From positions 62,001 through 126,000 of the forward strand of contig JALONG010000003.1 in NCBI GenBank assembly GCA_025455065.1: 64,000 bases of DNA, written 5' to 3'. This DNA is from Candidatus Kapaibacterium sp. (GTDB lineage Bacteria > Bacteroidota > Ignavibacteria > Kapaibacteriales > UBA4661). Each line of letters opens with the position of its first letter. Position 1 is the stretch's first letter. The notes below the pieces were generated by a model. That model saw only the letters and a program-made list of their open reading frames with translations. It was not told the origin of the DNA and did no database searches. Made by a program: the position numbers and the translations under genes. Below, piece by piece: positions 34,896 to 44,914 of this stretch.

Positions 34896-36356
34896 TTACT
34901 GCCCCAAAAGCCGCGCTACTGCTTCTTCCAAGCGCACACCACGCGAACCTTTCACTAACAACACATCGCCCGATTTCAGCCGCGAAGCAAGTATTTCCGC
35001 GGCTTCTACGGTGCTTTGCGAATAAACAATTTTTGATGATTCGCTGTGTTCCATGACGAAGCGCGTATGGGCTTGGAGCATTTCCGTTCCCGTTAAAATG
35101 ACAAAATCCAGCCACAAAGCCTTGCGCAAGGCAGCAAGCAGCGCATCGTGTTCTGTGGCGGACGATGCGCCGAGTTCACGCATATCCCCCAACAGCGCTA
35201 TTTTACGCGCATTTTGCGTTGTTTGTAGCGTTTCCAAGGCGGCATACATCGAAGTCGGATTCGCGTTGTAACAATCGTTCAGCAAGGTAATTGTGCGGTT
35301 TTCCGGCAGCACGAGCGTTTCTGCGACCATTCGCCCATAACCCGCTTCCGAAGCAGCAGGGCGAAAACCCTCCAAGCCGCGCTGAATCTCATCGGAATTC
35401 ATTCCCAAGCCAACACCGACTGCCGCCGCTGCCAGCGCGTTCCGTGCGCCTGTTGCTCCGACGCTTTGTAAATTTGCACGTATCACTGTTGATTCCATGC
35501 TTTGCGCCGAAAGGTTGTTCTGTATTTGCAACACCGCATGAGTGCTGGGCTGCAAACGAAAAGTAGCGCTAATATCCATCGGCACTTCAGGTTCTTCCAA
35601 ACCATAATGCACCCAGCCGGAGCGCCGATATTTCCTGAGTCTCTGGTCGTTCATATTGATAAATGCCATGCCACCGTGTTCTGCCAAATAGCGAAAAAGC
35701 GCCGTTTCTTCGCGCTCTACGCCGTCCTCATCTATTAATTTTTCGAGATGCTCTTTGCCAACATTCGTGATAATACCGTGCGTTGGGGCGACCATTGCCG
35801 ATAAAATCTCAATTTCACCCGGTTCATTGGTACCAATTTCAATCACCGCTACGGTATGCTCTGCGCTCAAACGCAAGAGTGTAAGCGGTACTCCGACTTG
35901 ATTGTTAAAATTTCCCTCTGTTTTCAGCACGTGGAATTTCTCGCTGAGAAGCCGCGCCGTCATATCTTTCGTCGTGGTTTTCCCTGCCGAACCCGCCACA
36001 GCTATCACGGGACACAAAAAACGCTTGCGATGCAGATGCGCCAGTGCGCCCAATGCGTGAAGTGTACTCGGCACAAGCACAAGCGGCGCTGAAAGGTCTG
36101 CAATACCTGTTTTGATGCGGTCTTCCACGATTGCCAGCGCTGCGCCTTTGTCCAATGCTTCTTTCACCAACGTATGAGCATCGAAGCGCTCCCCGCGTAG
36201 GGCAACAAAAATGTTCCCTTGACTAACCGTACGAGAATCCGTTGAAACACCTTTTACAACGAGGCTTTCAGGCAAATGAGCGCAAGCACGCTCTCCGAAG
36301 AGGGTGATAAGGTCAGAACAGTTGAATGTGGCTTGGTTACTGGTGGTGTGGCTCAT
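34896..36356 (-). CDS. murF: UDP-MurNAc-tripeptide-D-Ala-D-Ala ligase
   Basis: Adds D-Ala-D-Ala to the UDP-MurNAc tripeptide in the cytoplasm, the last cytoplasmic stem-peptide step. The 486-aa Mur ligase has the N-terminal domain (DSRTVSQGNIFVALRGERFD), the ATP loop GSAGKTTTKDMTARLL, EIGTNEPGEIEIL, and the C-terminal domain with LNDCYNANPTSM. The usual length is about 450-480. It follows the giant T9SS gene by 17 bases. No other mur genes are present. Confidence 0.95.
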   Translation of the reverse strand: MSHTTSNQATFNCSDLITLFGERACAHLPESLVVKGVSTDSRTVSQGNIFVALRGERFDAHTLVKEALDKGAALAIVEDRIKTGIADLSAPLVLVPSTLHALGALAHLHRKRFLCPVIAVAGSAGKTTTKDMTARLLSEKFHVLKTEGNFNNQVGVPLTLLRLSAEHTVAVIEIGTNEPGEIEILSAMVAPTHGIITNVGKEHLEKLIDEDGVEREETALFRYLAEHGGMAFINMNDQRLRKYRRSGWVHYGLEEPEVPMDISATFRLQPSTHAVLQIQNNLSAQSMESTVIRANLQSVGATGARNALAAAAVGVGLGMNSDEIQRGLEGFRPAASEAGYGRMVAETLVLPENRTITLLNDCYNANPTSMYAALETLQTTQNARKIALLGDMRELGASSATEHDALLAALRKALWLDFVILTGTEMLQAHTRFVMEHSESSKIVYSQSTVEAAEILASRLKSGDVLLVKGSRGVRLEEAVARLLGQ

Positions 36357-36373
36357 GAATCAAAAAATGTGCA

Positions 36374-39300
36374 TTATCGAACAAGTAAAATTTTTCTCAT
36401 CGTCGTAAAGCGCTCTGCTTTCATGCGGCAAAAATACACGCCTGGTGCGAGATGTGCTGTGCTAACCTCACCCTGATACGCGCCTTCGGGGAAAAAACCC
36501 TCCGTAACGGTAGCTTTTACTTGCCCCAAGGCATCCAAAATTTCCACCGTCACAAGCGACGGATAGGCAACCTCAAAATCCACGCGCATATTGTCGGTAA
36601 CGGGGTTTGGGGCAATTTCACTCAGCAAAAACGTACCATTGCCGACTGCACTCACTTTTGCCTGCACACCGCAAACAGAATCCAGTGCAAATGTTCCCGT
36701 TGTTGTTGCGCTTTCCAACACGCGCACACGCACACATCCGCCCGAATCGCCGATATTATCAAAGCGGACATTCGTTAAACGCAAAGGAGTAGCCGAAACA
36801 CGCCGCCCCAAATATGCCCGGAAATTCAACCAAAGCAGAATTTCATTCGCGGGAATAAGCTGCGGTTCACGGGCGGTAATGGTAAAACGTAATGTCGAAT
36901 CATCGTTAAAACTCAGTAACCGTGCGGGTGGCAGGATATTCGCATTAGCACTTGCCGTGCGGTTTGCCTCGAATCCCGTGTACTGAAGCAGTGTGCGGTT
37001 GTAGGTAAAATCAAACGTTGCGCGTTGTGCGTAGCTGAGTGCCGTTTGATTGAGTGCAATATCACCCGAAGGCGAAGGGCGCACAAACACAGGAATACTG
37101 ACCGTTTCGCCCGGCGAAGCCTGCACCGTTGCTGCTGAAACGGTAATGGTTGGTTGCCCGATTGCTTCACCGACAAGCACGATGCGCCGCACACTGTCAA
37201 TGGCATCACTCGTAATGCGCAAGGTGTCGGTAAATACGCCAACCGAAAGTGGGCGAAACGTAGCGAGAATGGTCATCTGCTCACCCGCTTGAATTGTGCC
37301 TGTCGTCGGATTTATGCTCAGTTGAAAAAGTCCACCACCGCGCACCAATTCTGCACGGTAGGTAAGCGGTGTTCCGCAGTTGGCTCTGTTCGGCGGATTT
37401 TCGATAACAATAGGAATGGTGCTGTTTACAGGGCAACCTGTTCCAAGCGAATTGCGGGGAAATTCCACACGCAAAGGCGTAGTGATGTTCGGGCGAATAC
37501 CTTCGGCGCGAAGTTCAAGAATAATTTGCTCAACGCTATCGGGGGCAGTCGGAATACGCCCCGCACGTTTGATGTCGCTAAAAAGAATGTACTGAAATGT
37601 TTTCACCCCTAAGTCCGTCGGGCGAAACTGCACCGTAAGCGAGGAATCGCGCCCTCCGGCGGTAACGGCGCTATTGGTGATAAACTGCCGAAGCACCGTA
37701 AATGCGGCATCATTACTGGTGTTTCCACTGAGTATGCGGTCTTGTCTCCATACGGCAAATGGCAAATTTCCGTTATTTTGAAATGCAATGCGTACATCTC
37801 GCGTTAGCCCAACCCGCACACAGCCTAAATCAATCGTAAATTTGCGATACCCGTTTTGGGCGAACGATGCCACAGGGCGCTGAATTTGGCTGTTGCTCAT
37901 AGCATCTGAGGTAGCGCTAACGACATCAAATTGCTGCTCCACACCCACACCTCGAAGCCTGAGTGCAAGCGTTTCTCTGCCTTGTGTGGAATCTATGAGG
38001 CTTGTGAGAATATAGTTTGCGCTGTCTGCGCCGCGTGTGCGAGGGCGAAATGTTGCAGCAAGTTGTCCGCTTGCTCCCACACTGTAACGCCGTGCTGTTC
38101 GCGCCGTGTCAATAGCCTCAGCACTGAAGGCACGAGATGAGGTCAGCGCGTCAATGCTTGGTTGCGCTTGAAGCGTTGCAGAAAATGTCGGAGAAATATT
38201 GCGCAAAAGTGTGGTATCACGCCGCTCTGAGCCAACATACACCGAATCAAAACCCAACGTTTGCCGTGCCGGAGCAAGGATATTCGGCAGCCGATTCACA
38301 CGCAAAATAAATGGTCTTGTGGCAATTTCCGTGCCTGTTGCGGGGTTGCGGACACGCACCGTGAGCGTCGCTTCTTTGCGCCCGGAAGGGAAGGACGTTT
38401 CGGCTGTATAGCGCACGGTTGCGAGAAATGTTCCGCCTGTGGTGCTGTCTAAATTTCCTGTCGGCTGCAAAAGCGTAAATTCACTTGCATCCCGCGAAGC
38501 ACCACCAATGCTTGTTTCTAAGGAGTTTGCCATTGTAAGCGGTAAATTACCGGCATTACGCACAACGACGGTTTGTGTTGTTGTTTGCCCTGTTACGACT
38601 GTTCCAAAATCCAGCATTTCTCCGTCCACAGGCGCTTGTAGGCGTTCGATTGTGGCATCGGCGAGTTCTGCACGACCGCGTAAATAAAGCGTGTAATCAT
38701 CCAAATTTCGTCCTCGAAGCGTTATAGAATCGAGGAAATCACCGAATCGTATCGGGCGAAAAACTATTGTCGGATTAAACATTGCACCCGAAGTGGCTTC
38801 AATTTCAGACGGCAAAACTGTTAATACATCCGGCGAATTGCTCACAAAAGGGCTACCGGGAGTGCGCACGGCGGAGTCAATCCAAAAATTTGTTCTTACG
38901 TCGCTGGCACGAGAAAACGTAAACGAGCGCACATCAAAACGAAAATCTCTCGTTGGTGCTTCGGCTCGCAGCGTGTTAAAAACCAGCGTATTAGCGGCAT
39001 CCAATCCCGTTACATTGAGCGAACCTCCCACACCTGCACCCTGCAAACGCAAACGGAAAATTTCTGTGCCACCCGCACTGGCAGCAAAGGTCGGGTCATT
39101 CGTAAAAATCTGTACATCCAGCGTGTGAGCGGCTTGCACTCTGGGCTGGTAGCTCAAAAAAATCGGCAAGGAATCACCACGATTGATGATTCGCTGCACA
39201 CGCACATCGCCCACAGGGGACGAAATGAGAAAAAAACTATTTGGGTCAGTATCAACATCAAAACGCACCGTAAGCGGCTCTGTACCTCGATTGTAAATGA

Positions 39301-40108
39301 CAAAACGCCGCGTTTGTTGCGGCGAACCTACGCGGTACGAACCAAAATCCAACACCATATCACGAAAAGGCTGGCGTGGGCGGTCATCATTCAGTATTCG
39401 TGCGGGTTGCACGGAATTGACTGCAAAACTGGGTCGTGCAGAAATCGCAAGTTCAGGACTGATGCGCTCGACGCGCATGGTGAGTGTGTCACTGTTGTCG
39501 TTGTAAGAAGCGTTATTGCCGAAACCAAGCCTATCCACAAACACCGTTTGCAACGGCAGATTACCGCCTTGAACAGTCGCAAAATAGGCATTATTCGGGT
39601 CGTAGGCATCGTTTTGCCTGTCGGGGATAAACGCAAAACGGCGTAGTTGCTGGGCATTTTGGACGGCGAATTGATTGCTTTGCGTGGCTGGCAGCGCCGG
39701 ATTTGGTCTAAGAGCGTTCCAAGCAAGAAACACGAGACACGGTGAAGCGGCAGGATTTGCTGCAAACGTGGTGCAAAACTGTTCTGCGGCAGTGCCATTA
39801 GCATCAAGCGGCATTTGAGGGCGCTGAATCATCTGAAACGGCAGATTGTTCACGAAAAACCGTGCGTCCACCTCAGTTTGTGCGTTAATCACCTGCCCCA
39901 CCGAACCGCGTCCGCGCACAACGATGTTATAGAGCGCATTTTGAAACAGCGTGATGGAGGATTGCGTTGCAACCGCACTCCGAAGCGGGATGCGAAGCGT
40001 TTCAGGGGCTTGTGAGTGGAGTGAGGAAATACTCGCAAACAACAGCGCTAACACGCATAAAATCTTGCGAAACGATAGTAAAATTCTTTGCAACAAAGCG
40101 GTGAGCAT
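36374..40108 (-). CDS. Large T9SS-exported multidomain protein
   Basis: A 1244-aa secreted protein: signal peptide (RKILCVLALLFASISSLHS), repeated immunoglobulin-like modules of the ASH/choice-of-anchor type (recurring FGSVVTGQTTTQTVVVRNAG-like motifs; at least five), a cohesin-like segment near residues 990-1140 (GETVSIPVFVRPSP), then a type IX sorting domain (LGQVKATVTEGFFPEG to MRKILLVR). The role is unknown; it could be an adhesin or surface scaffold. The ATG giving MLTALLQRI is chosen, 46 bases after the LexA-like gene; the upstream frame overlaps that gene. Confidence 0.88.
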   Translation of the reverse strand: MLTALLQRILLSFRKILCVLALLFASISSLHSQAPETLRIPLRSAVATQSSITLFQNALYNIVVRGRGSVGQVINAQTEVDARFFVNNLPFQMIQRPQMPLDANGTAAEQFCTTFAANPAASPCLVFLAWNALRPNPALPATQSNQFAVQNAQQLRRFAFIPDRQNDAYDPNNAYFATVQGGNLPLQTVFVDRLGFGNNASYNDNSDTLTMRVERISPELAISARPSFAVNSVQPARILNDDRPRQPFRDMVLDFGSYRVGSPQQTRRFVIYNRGTEPLTVRFDVDTDPNSFFLISSPVGDVRVQRIINRGDSLPIFLSYQPRVQAAHTLDVQIFTNDPTFAASAGGTEIFRLRLQGAGVGGSLNVTGLDAANTLVFNTLRAEAPTRDFRFDVRSFTFSRASDVRTNFWIDSAVRTPGSPFVSNSPDVLTVLPSEIEATSGAMFNPTIVFRPIRFGDFLDSITLRGRNLDDYTLYLRGRAELADATIERLQAPVDGEMLDFGTVVTGQTTTQTVVVRNAGNLPLTMANSLETSIGGASRDASEFTLLQPTGNLDSTTGGTFLATVRYTAETSFPSGRKEATLTVRVRNPATGTEIATRPFILRVNRLPNILAPARQTLGFDSVYVGSERRDTTLLRNISPTFSATLQAQPSIDALTSSRAFSAEAIDTARTARRYSVGASGQLAATFRPRTRGADSANYILTSLIDSTQGRETLALRLRGVGVEQQFDVVSATSDAMSNSQIQRPVASFAQNGYRKFTIDLGCVRVGLTRDVRIAFQNNGNLPFAVWRQDRILSGNTSNDAAFTVLRQFITNSAVTAGGRDSSLTVQFRPTDLGVKTFQYILFSDIKRAGRIPTAPDSVEQIILELRAEGIRPNITTPLRVEFPRNSLGTGCPVNSTIPIVIENPPNRANCGTPLTYRAELVRGGGLFQLSINPTTGTIQAGEQMTILATFRPLSVGVFTDTLRITSDAIDSVRRIVLVGEAIGQPTITVSAATVQASPGETVSIPVFVRPSPSGDIALNQTALSYAQRATFDFTYNRTLLQYTGFEANRTASANANILPPARLLSFNDDSTLRFTITAREPQLIPANEILLWLNFRAYLGRRVSATPLRLTNVRFDNIGDSGGCVRVRVLESATTTGTFALDSVCGVQAKVSAVGNGTFLLSEIAPNPVTDNMRVDFEVAYPSLVTVEILDALGQVKATVTEGFFPEGAYQGEVSTAHLAPGVYFCRMKAERFTTMRKILLVR

Positions 40109-40154
40109 AGAATAATCCCTACGAAAACAATGAAAAAGAATACACGAGGGGAAT

Positions 40155-40913
40155 TTACACACGGCGCATTTGCCCAATAACCACGCCGATAATTGCCACA
40201 ACGCCCGCGCCTTCGTGAAAGGGAATTGACGGAAAGGTTTTTGTAGCCGCTTCTAACTCGGCGAGCGCACCAAGCCTTGCGAGGCGGCGCACTATAATCG
40301 AATCATGGAACAATGCCACAACCATATCACCTTCGGCGGCGCTAAATTGCTGCTTCGCTATAACCACATCGCCTTCACGCAGACTTTCGGCGCTCATGCC
40401 GTCGTCGCTGACGATTGCCGCAAAAAGCTGTGGTGGTGCGCTTTCGGCGGCGAGTTGTGAAAATTCGGGAAGAAAAAAATCGGTATCAATTTTGATCTGC
40501 CCACGCGGTGAAAGAAAGGCAGAGAGCGGGTTTTGAGCAATACCGTCACCGACAATGACCACATTTTTTACGCTCTGAAACTGGTGATTCAGCATCGGCA
40601 CAACACTGCGCTGCACCGACGGAGCGAGTGTTGGTGCGCTCTGCGCGATTTGTTTTGGCTGCGGTGTAAAATCCACAATTTGTATTCCCCGCGACGCACC
40701 TTTGGTGGAACGCCGAATATGCCCTTTGCGCTCCAAAGCTACCAAATACTGCGTTACGGCGTTGGTGGAAGCAAACGAAAACTTATCCCCGATTTCTTTC
40801 ATCGTTGGCGGGAAGCCGTGTTCTTCGGTGTACTGCTGCAAAAAGCGCAAAACATCGTGTTGCTTTGTGGTTAAAGGTTGTTTTGCCGTGTCAGTGTGAA
40901 TTGTTGCTTTCAT
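40155..40913 (-). CDS. lexA: LexA-like repressor with altered cleavage residues
   Basis: S24-family repressor with a winged-helix DNA-binding domain (residues 13-72: TTKQHDVLRFLQQYTEEHG, FPPTMKEIGDKF, ASTNAVTQYLVALERKGHI) and a C-terminal peptidase-like domain. The serine of the dyad is present (DGMS, Ser174). The lysine partner position is Arg209 (SIIVRRLAR, LexA consensus VKRL). The cleavage-site segment reads VGDGIAQNPL, so the scissile bond would be Ala126-Gln127 instead of Ala-Gly. Length 252 is above the usual 200-210, with a linker of about 40 residues. No clear SOS-type dyad is visible upstream. Whether it still self-cleaves is uncertain. Confidence 0.85.
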   Translation of the reverse strand: MKATIHTDTAKQPLTTKQHDVLRFLQQYTEEHGFPPTMKEIGDKFSFASTNAVTQYLVALERKGHIRRSTKGASRGIQIVDFTPQPKQIAQSAPTLAPSVQRSVVPMLNHQFQSVKNVVIVGDGIAQNPLSAFLSPRGQIKIDTDFFLPEFSQLAAESAPPQLFAAIVSDDGMSAESLREGDVVIAKQQFSAAEGDMVVALFHDSIIVRRLARLGALAELEAATKTFPSIPFHEGAGVVAIIGVVIGQMRRV

Positions 40914-40964
40914 AGTGTCGTTTGGTCAAGCATTTATGCGGTTTTTCGGTTCATTGCACATTCA

Positions 40965-42899
40965 TTACAAGAGCAATTTTGTCGGCGAATTATTTTGGGA
41001 AAGTGTGTGCGATTGTGAAAAATGCGCACTATGCACAGTAAATTGCGCCGTTAAACGCTGAAGCGCATCTGCCATGGAGCGCAATGATTCTGCGGTTTTG
41101 GCGACATCCCGCACAGAATATGCCGACTGTTCGGACACATTACGAATCTGCTCCATGCGCTGTGCGATATCATCGCTGGCTTTGGCTTGCTCTTCGCTTG
41201 CGGCGGCGACTTGCGTTATGGTGTCGGACACGGTTGATGTACGGCGAATAATGGTTTCAAGCGCCTGGGCAGCATTTGCCGCAGAACGTTTTCCGGTTTC
41301 GACCTGCTCACGTCCGCCGTGCATTGCCGCGACAGCGCGTCCGGTCTCTTCTTGGATGCGCTGAATGGTGTGCGCAATTTCTTTCGTCGCTTTGGTGGTG
41401 CGCTCGGCAAGTTTGCGCACTTCGTCGGCAACCACCGCAAAGCCGCGTCCTTGCTCACCTGCGCGGGCAGCTTCGATTGCGGCATTAAGCGCCAAAAGAT
41501 TAGTTTGGTCGGCAATTTCCTCAATGGTTTGAATAACTTCACCAATTTGTTCGCTGGATTTACCAAGTTCTTCAATCGTTTTTGCCGAACTCATCACCAC
41601 TTCTGCCACAGCATTCATGCCTTGAATCGTCTCGCGGACGATAGTGCCGCCGTGCAGCGCGTCTTTGCTGGTCTGCGCGGCTTCATTCGCCGCAAGCGCG
41701 ATTTGGTGCGTATTTTCGGCAATCGTTTGTGTCATTTCCTCAACGGCGGCGGCTACTTGCGCCGTTTCTGCGGATTGAACACTCAAACCGGAGGCAAGTT
41801 CTTCCGATGCAGCAGAAATCTGTCCGGCGGCGGCGGCGGTGGTATCTACGGCGCTGACAACCTTACCGACAAGATTGCCCATCGTACTGACGGCGTTGTT
41901 AAAGCCCTCGAAGAGCCGCCCAATCGTATCACGCGCTTCGATGCTGAGTTGTGTCGTGAGGTCGCCCTTTGCCAAACGCTGCATTTCATAGAGAATTTCT
42001 TCCACTTTTTTCGAGAGATATTCTTGCTGACGGACGGCTTCGGTGCGAGCGTGTTCGGCTTCTTGGGCTGCGGATTCTGCGATGACGGTCTTTGCGCGAA
42101 CCTCTGCCAAAAGGTCATTGATATTTGCAGACATCGTGTTAAACGATGTTCCCAGCAAGCCAAGTTCATCGTTATTGCGTACGGTTGCTTTTGCATCGGT
42201 TTTGCCGGAAGCAAGTAATTCTGCGGCGTTTTTGAGGCTGTTAATCGGCTTCAAAAGACTGCGTAAGGTCAGCCAAGCAATAAGCACACCAAAGACTAAA
42301 CCGACTGTTCCCAAAAAGAGCAACAGTGTTTTTAAGCGATTTCCTTGCGCGGCGGAATCATCATACAAGTGCTGTCCGACGGTATCTTGGATATTCACAA
42401 TTTCCGTGATAGATTTTGCAACCCTTGTAAGCGCTTGTGTTTCTTCGTTGAGGTGGATTTGTTCTGCGCTCGCGGGCTGACCGTTGCGGCTTAAATCCAT
42501 TTTTTGATTGAAAATTCGGCGAAAATCACTCAAATCTATTTTGAGCTGTTTCAGCGCAACTTCTTCCGCAGGAACAAGATACGTTGCGGAATAATCACTG
42601 ATTTGTTTATCAACATCGGCATTTAATTCCGTCAATTTAAGTTCAATGTCTTTCACATCCCCCATGCCGCTTATTTTCACGTGCGCAAGCGAGTATTCGT
42701 GCATTTCTACGAGGTTTTTGGAAGCACGATACATCTGAATTGACGGAATAAGGCGGTCTTTGTACATCGAATCAAAGTTCGGAATAATGGCGTTTACCGC
42801 CCTGTATCCGGCAAATGCGGAGAGTATTATCACCAACAGCAGCGCACCAAAACCGATTCGGAGTTTTGTTCTGATGCTTAAATCATAGAACCATTGCAT
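40965..42899 (-). CDS. Methyl-accepting chemotaxis protein, second copy
   Basis: A 644-aa chemoreceptor with an N-terminal membrane segment (about residues 13-35), a four-helix-bundle periplasmic domain ([19 protein letters not shown]), a second membrane segment ([20 protein letters not shown]), HAMP ([15 protein letters not shown]), and a signalling domain with the tip [20 protein letters not shown]. The sensing domain differs from the receptor at 9384-11594, so the ligands differ. The ATG giving [17 protein letters not shown] is chosen; two in-frame starts lie just upstream. No C-terminal methylation-enzyme tether is visible. Confidence 0.92.
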   Translation of the reverse strand: MQWFYDLSIRTKLRIGFGALLLVIILSAFAGYRAVNAIIPNFDSMYKDRLIPSIQMYRASKNLVEMHEYSLAHVKISGMGDVKDIELKLTELNADVDKQISDYSATYLVPAEEVALKQLKIDLSDFRRIFNQKMDLSRNGQPASAEQIHLNEETQALTRVAKSITEIVNIQDTVGQHLYDDSAAQGNRLKTLLLFLGTVGLVFGVLIAWLTLRSLLKPINSLKNAAELLASGKTDAKATVRNNDELGLLGTSFNTMSANINDLLAEVRAKTVIAESAAQEAEHARTEAVRQQEYLSKKVEEILYEMQRLAKGDLTTQLSIEARDTIGRLFEGFNNAVSTMGNLVGKVVSAVDTTAAAAGQISAASEELASGLSVQSAETAQVAAAVEEMTQTIAENTHQIALAANEAAQTSKDALHGGTIVRETIQGMNAVAEVVMSSAKTIEELGKSSEQIGEVIQTIEEIADQTNLLALNAAIEAARAGEQGRGFAVVADEVRKLAERTTKATKEIAHTIQRIQEETGRAVAAMHGGREQVETGKRSAANAAQALETIIRRTSTVSDTITQVAAASEEQAKASDDIAQRMEQIRNVSEQSAYSVRDVAKTAESLRSMADALQRLTAQFTVHSAHFSQSHTLSQNNSPTKLLL

Positions 42900-43017
42900 A
42901 ATCATCGAAAAAAGAAAGTGAGAGGAATTACAACGGGAATTATCCCGCAAACACAGGTGATAGAGCCACACAAACTACATTTCACCTCAAATATCATCAA
43001 TAGCTGGTCATGTCTTT

Positions 43018-43269
43018 TTACTCATGCAATCGTACAGCTTTCACATCACGAATTTCTTTCCGCAAAATCCGTTCCACACCGGATTTGAGCGTAATATTCG
43101 AGGCAGAACAGGTCGTACAAGCGCCGCTTAACTGCACGAATACAGTGCCGTTTTCGATGCTGTGAAAGGTAATTTTTCCGCCGTCGCGTTCAATAAACGG
43201 GCGGATTTTTTCGTCTATTATCATGGTTACGCGCTCCAAAAGCGCTTCGTTGCTGAGTTCTTGCGTCAT
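43018..43269 (-). CDS. NifU C-terminal-domain protein (Nfu type)
   Basis: An 83-aa iron-sulfur scaffold/carrier domain: RPFIERDGGKITFHSIENG and the CxxC motif SGACTTCSASNITLKSGVE at about residues 50-68, which binds the cluster. It is a stand-alone Nfu domain with no other domains, as in many bacteria. The ATG at 43269 is chosen; the open frame begins at 43362, inside the start region of the photolyase gene. It is divergent from the photolyase gene, 85 bases apart. Confidence 0.9.
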   Translation of the reverse strand: MTQELSNEALLERVTMIIDEKIRPFIERDGGKITFHSIENGTVFVQLSGACTTCSASNITLKSGVERILRKEIRDVKAVRLHE

Positions 43270-43354
43270 AGCGGGAAGAGAAGGAAAGAGGCGAAGAATG
43301 TCGGTGAAAGGGCGTAAACTAACTGTATTTTTGTTCACGTCAAAGCCTTTTTTT

Positions 43355-44914
43355 ATGCACATTCGGGCGGTAAAACTCGTGCTGGGAGACCAGCTTTATA
43401 GCGGTCATTCGTGGTTTCAAACGCCCGACGACCAAACCCTGTACGTGATGATGGAACTGCGCCAAGAGACAGACTACGTGCGGCATCACATTCAAAAAGT
43501 GCTGGGCTTTTTTGCTGCCATGCGGGAATTTGCCCGTGAACTCCGCGCACAAGGGCACACCGTCCGCTACATCACACTTGATGACAAGCAGAATACGAAC
43601 AATCTTTGCGATAATCTCGAACAAATCCTCAATGAAACAGGCGCACGACGCTTTGAGTATCAACTCCCCGACGAATACCGTTTAGACAAGCAATTATCGG
43701 AGTTTGCAGCACATTTACAGCAACGCGGCATAGAAACACACGCCGCCGATACTGAACATTTTCTCAGTTCGCGCACCGATGTTGCGGAAATTTTTCGTGG
43801 CAAAAAAACGTATTTGCTGGAAACATTTTACCGCGCAATGCGGCGTAAATACGGCGTTCTCATGGATGGCTCCGGACCTAAGGCAATTCCTCATACGGGG
43901 CAGTGGAATTACGATGCGGAGAATCGAAAAAAACTTCCCAAAACGCAGACCATTCCTGAGCCGATTGTTTTTCGGCATGATGTGAGTGATTTGCTGGAAA
44001 TGCTGACACAAAGCGGCGTTCAGACCTTCGGGCGCGTGAATCCACAAGAATTTTTCTGGTGCATCAATAGAGCCGAAGCGTTGGAAATCTTGGAATTTTT
44101 TGCAAGCGAGTGTTTACCGAACTTTGGCACTTATCAAGACGCAATGACCGTGCGGGGTTGGTCGCTCTTTCATGCGCGACTTTCTTTTGCGATGAACACG
44201 AAAATGCTGCATCCTTTGGAGGTTGTCGAACGCTGCATACACGAGTGGCAGAGCCGCCCGGAAGAAATTTCTTACGCACAAATTGAAGGTTTTGTGCGGC
44301 AAATTATCGGCTGGCGCGAATATATGCGCGGTGTGTATTGGGCGAAAATGCCCGAATACGCAACGCTGAACGCACTCAATCACACAGCCACGCTGCCTGC
44401 ATGGTATTGGACGGGCGAAACCGATATGAACTGCCTCAAACACGCCGTTAATCAATCGTTGGACTATTCCTACGCGCACCACATTCAGCGCCTGATGGTT
44501 ACAGGAAATTTTGCGCTGCTGCTTGGAGTGCATCCCGATGAGGTGGATGCGTGGTATCTGGGCGTGTATATGGACGCAATCGAATGGGTGGAAATCACCA
44601 ACACACGCGGCATGAGCCAATTTGCCGACGGCGGAATTGTCGGAACAAAACCGTATATTTCGAGTGCAAATTACATTGACAAAATGAGTGATTATTGCGC
44701 GGGCTGCAAGTACGACAAATCCAAGCGACACGGCGAAAATGCTTGCCCCTTCAATAGTCTGTATTGGGATTTTTACGACCGTCACCGCGACAAATTTGCC
44801 AAAAATCCCCGCATTGCCGTTATGTACAAAACGCTTGATGCCATGAGCGCCGAAGAGCGTACGGCAACGCTCAAACACGCAGCACACCTTAAACAACACG
44901 CAAACGAACTATGA
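43355..44914 (+). CDS. FeS-containing photolyase/cryptochrome (FeS-BCP, PhrB-like)
   Basis: Blue-light enzyme for DNA photorepair. The 519-aa protein resembles the deoxyribodipyrimidine photolyase-related family with an iron-sulfur cluster ((6-4) type): VKLVLGDQLYSGHSWF start, MTVRGWSLFHARLSFAMNTK, then GWREYMRGVYWAKMPEY, and the C-terminal MSDYCAGCKYDKSKRH and ENACPFNSLYWDFYDRH. Together with CLPNF upstream, these give four Cys ligands. FAD and cluster are therefore expected. Lesion specificity is inferred from the family only. Followed by a glycosyltransferase gene with a 4-base overlap. Confidence 0.92.
   Translation: MHIRAVKLVLGDQLYSGHSWFQTPDDQTLYVMMELRQETDYVRHHIQKVLGFFAAMREFARELRAQGHTVRYITLDDKQNTNNLCDNLEQILNETGARRFEYQLPDEYRLDKQLSEFAAHLQQRGIETHAADTEHFLSSRTDVAEIFRGKKTYLLETFYRAMRRKYGVLMDGSGPKAIPHTGQWNYDAENRKKLPKTQTIPEPIVFRHDVSDLLEMLTQSGVQTFGRVNPQEFFWCINRAEALEILEFFASECLPNFGTYQDAMTVRGWSLFHARLSFAMNTKMLHPLEVVERCIHEWQSRPEEISYAQIEGFVRQIIGWREYMRGVYWAKMPEYATLNALNHTATLPAWYWTGETDMNCLKHAVNQSLDYSYAHHIQRLMVTGNFALLLGVHPDEVDAWYLGVYMDAIEWVEITNTRGMSQFADGGIVGTKPYISSANYIDKMSDYCAGCKYDKSKRHGENACPFNSLYWDFYDRHRDKFAKNPRIAVMYKTLDAMSAEERTATLKHAAHLKQHANEL

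Noticed and set aside
41319-42218. Plus-strand 299-codon open frame opposite the second chemoreceptor
   Set aside because: Antisense to the receptor's signalling domain, Cys/Arg-rich and without any family features.
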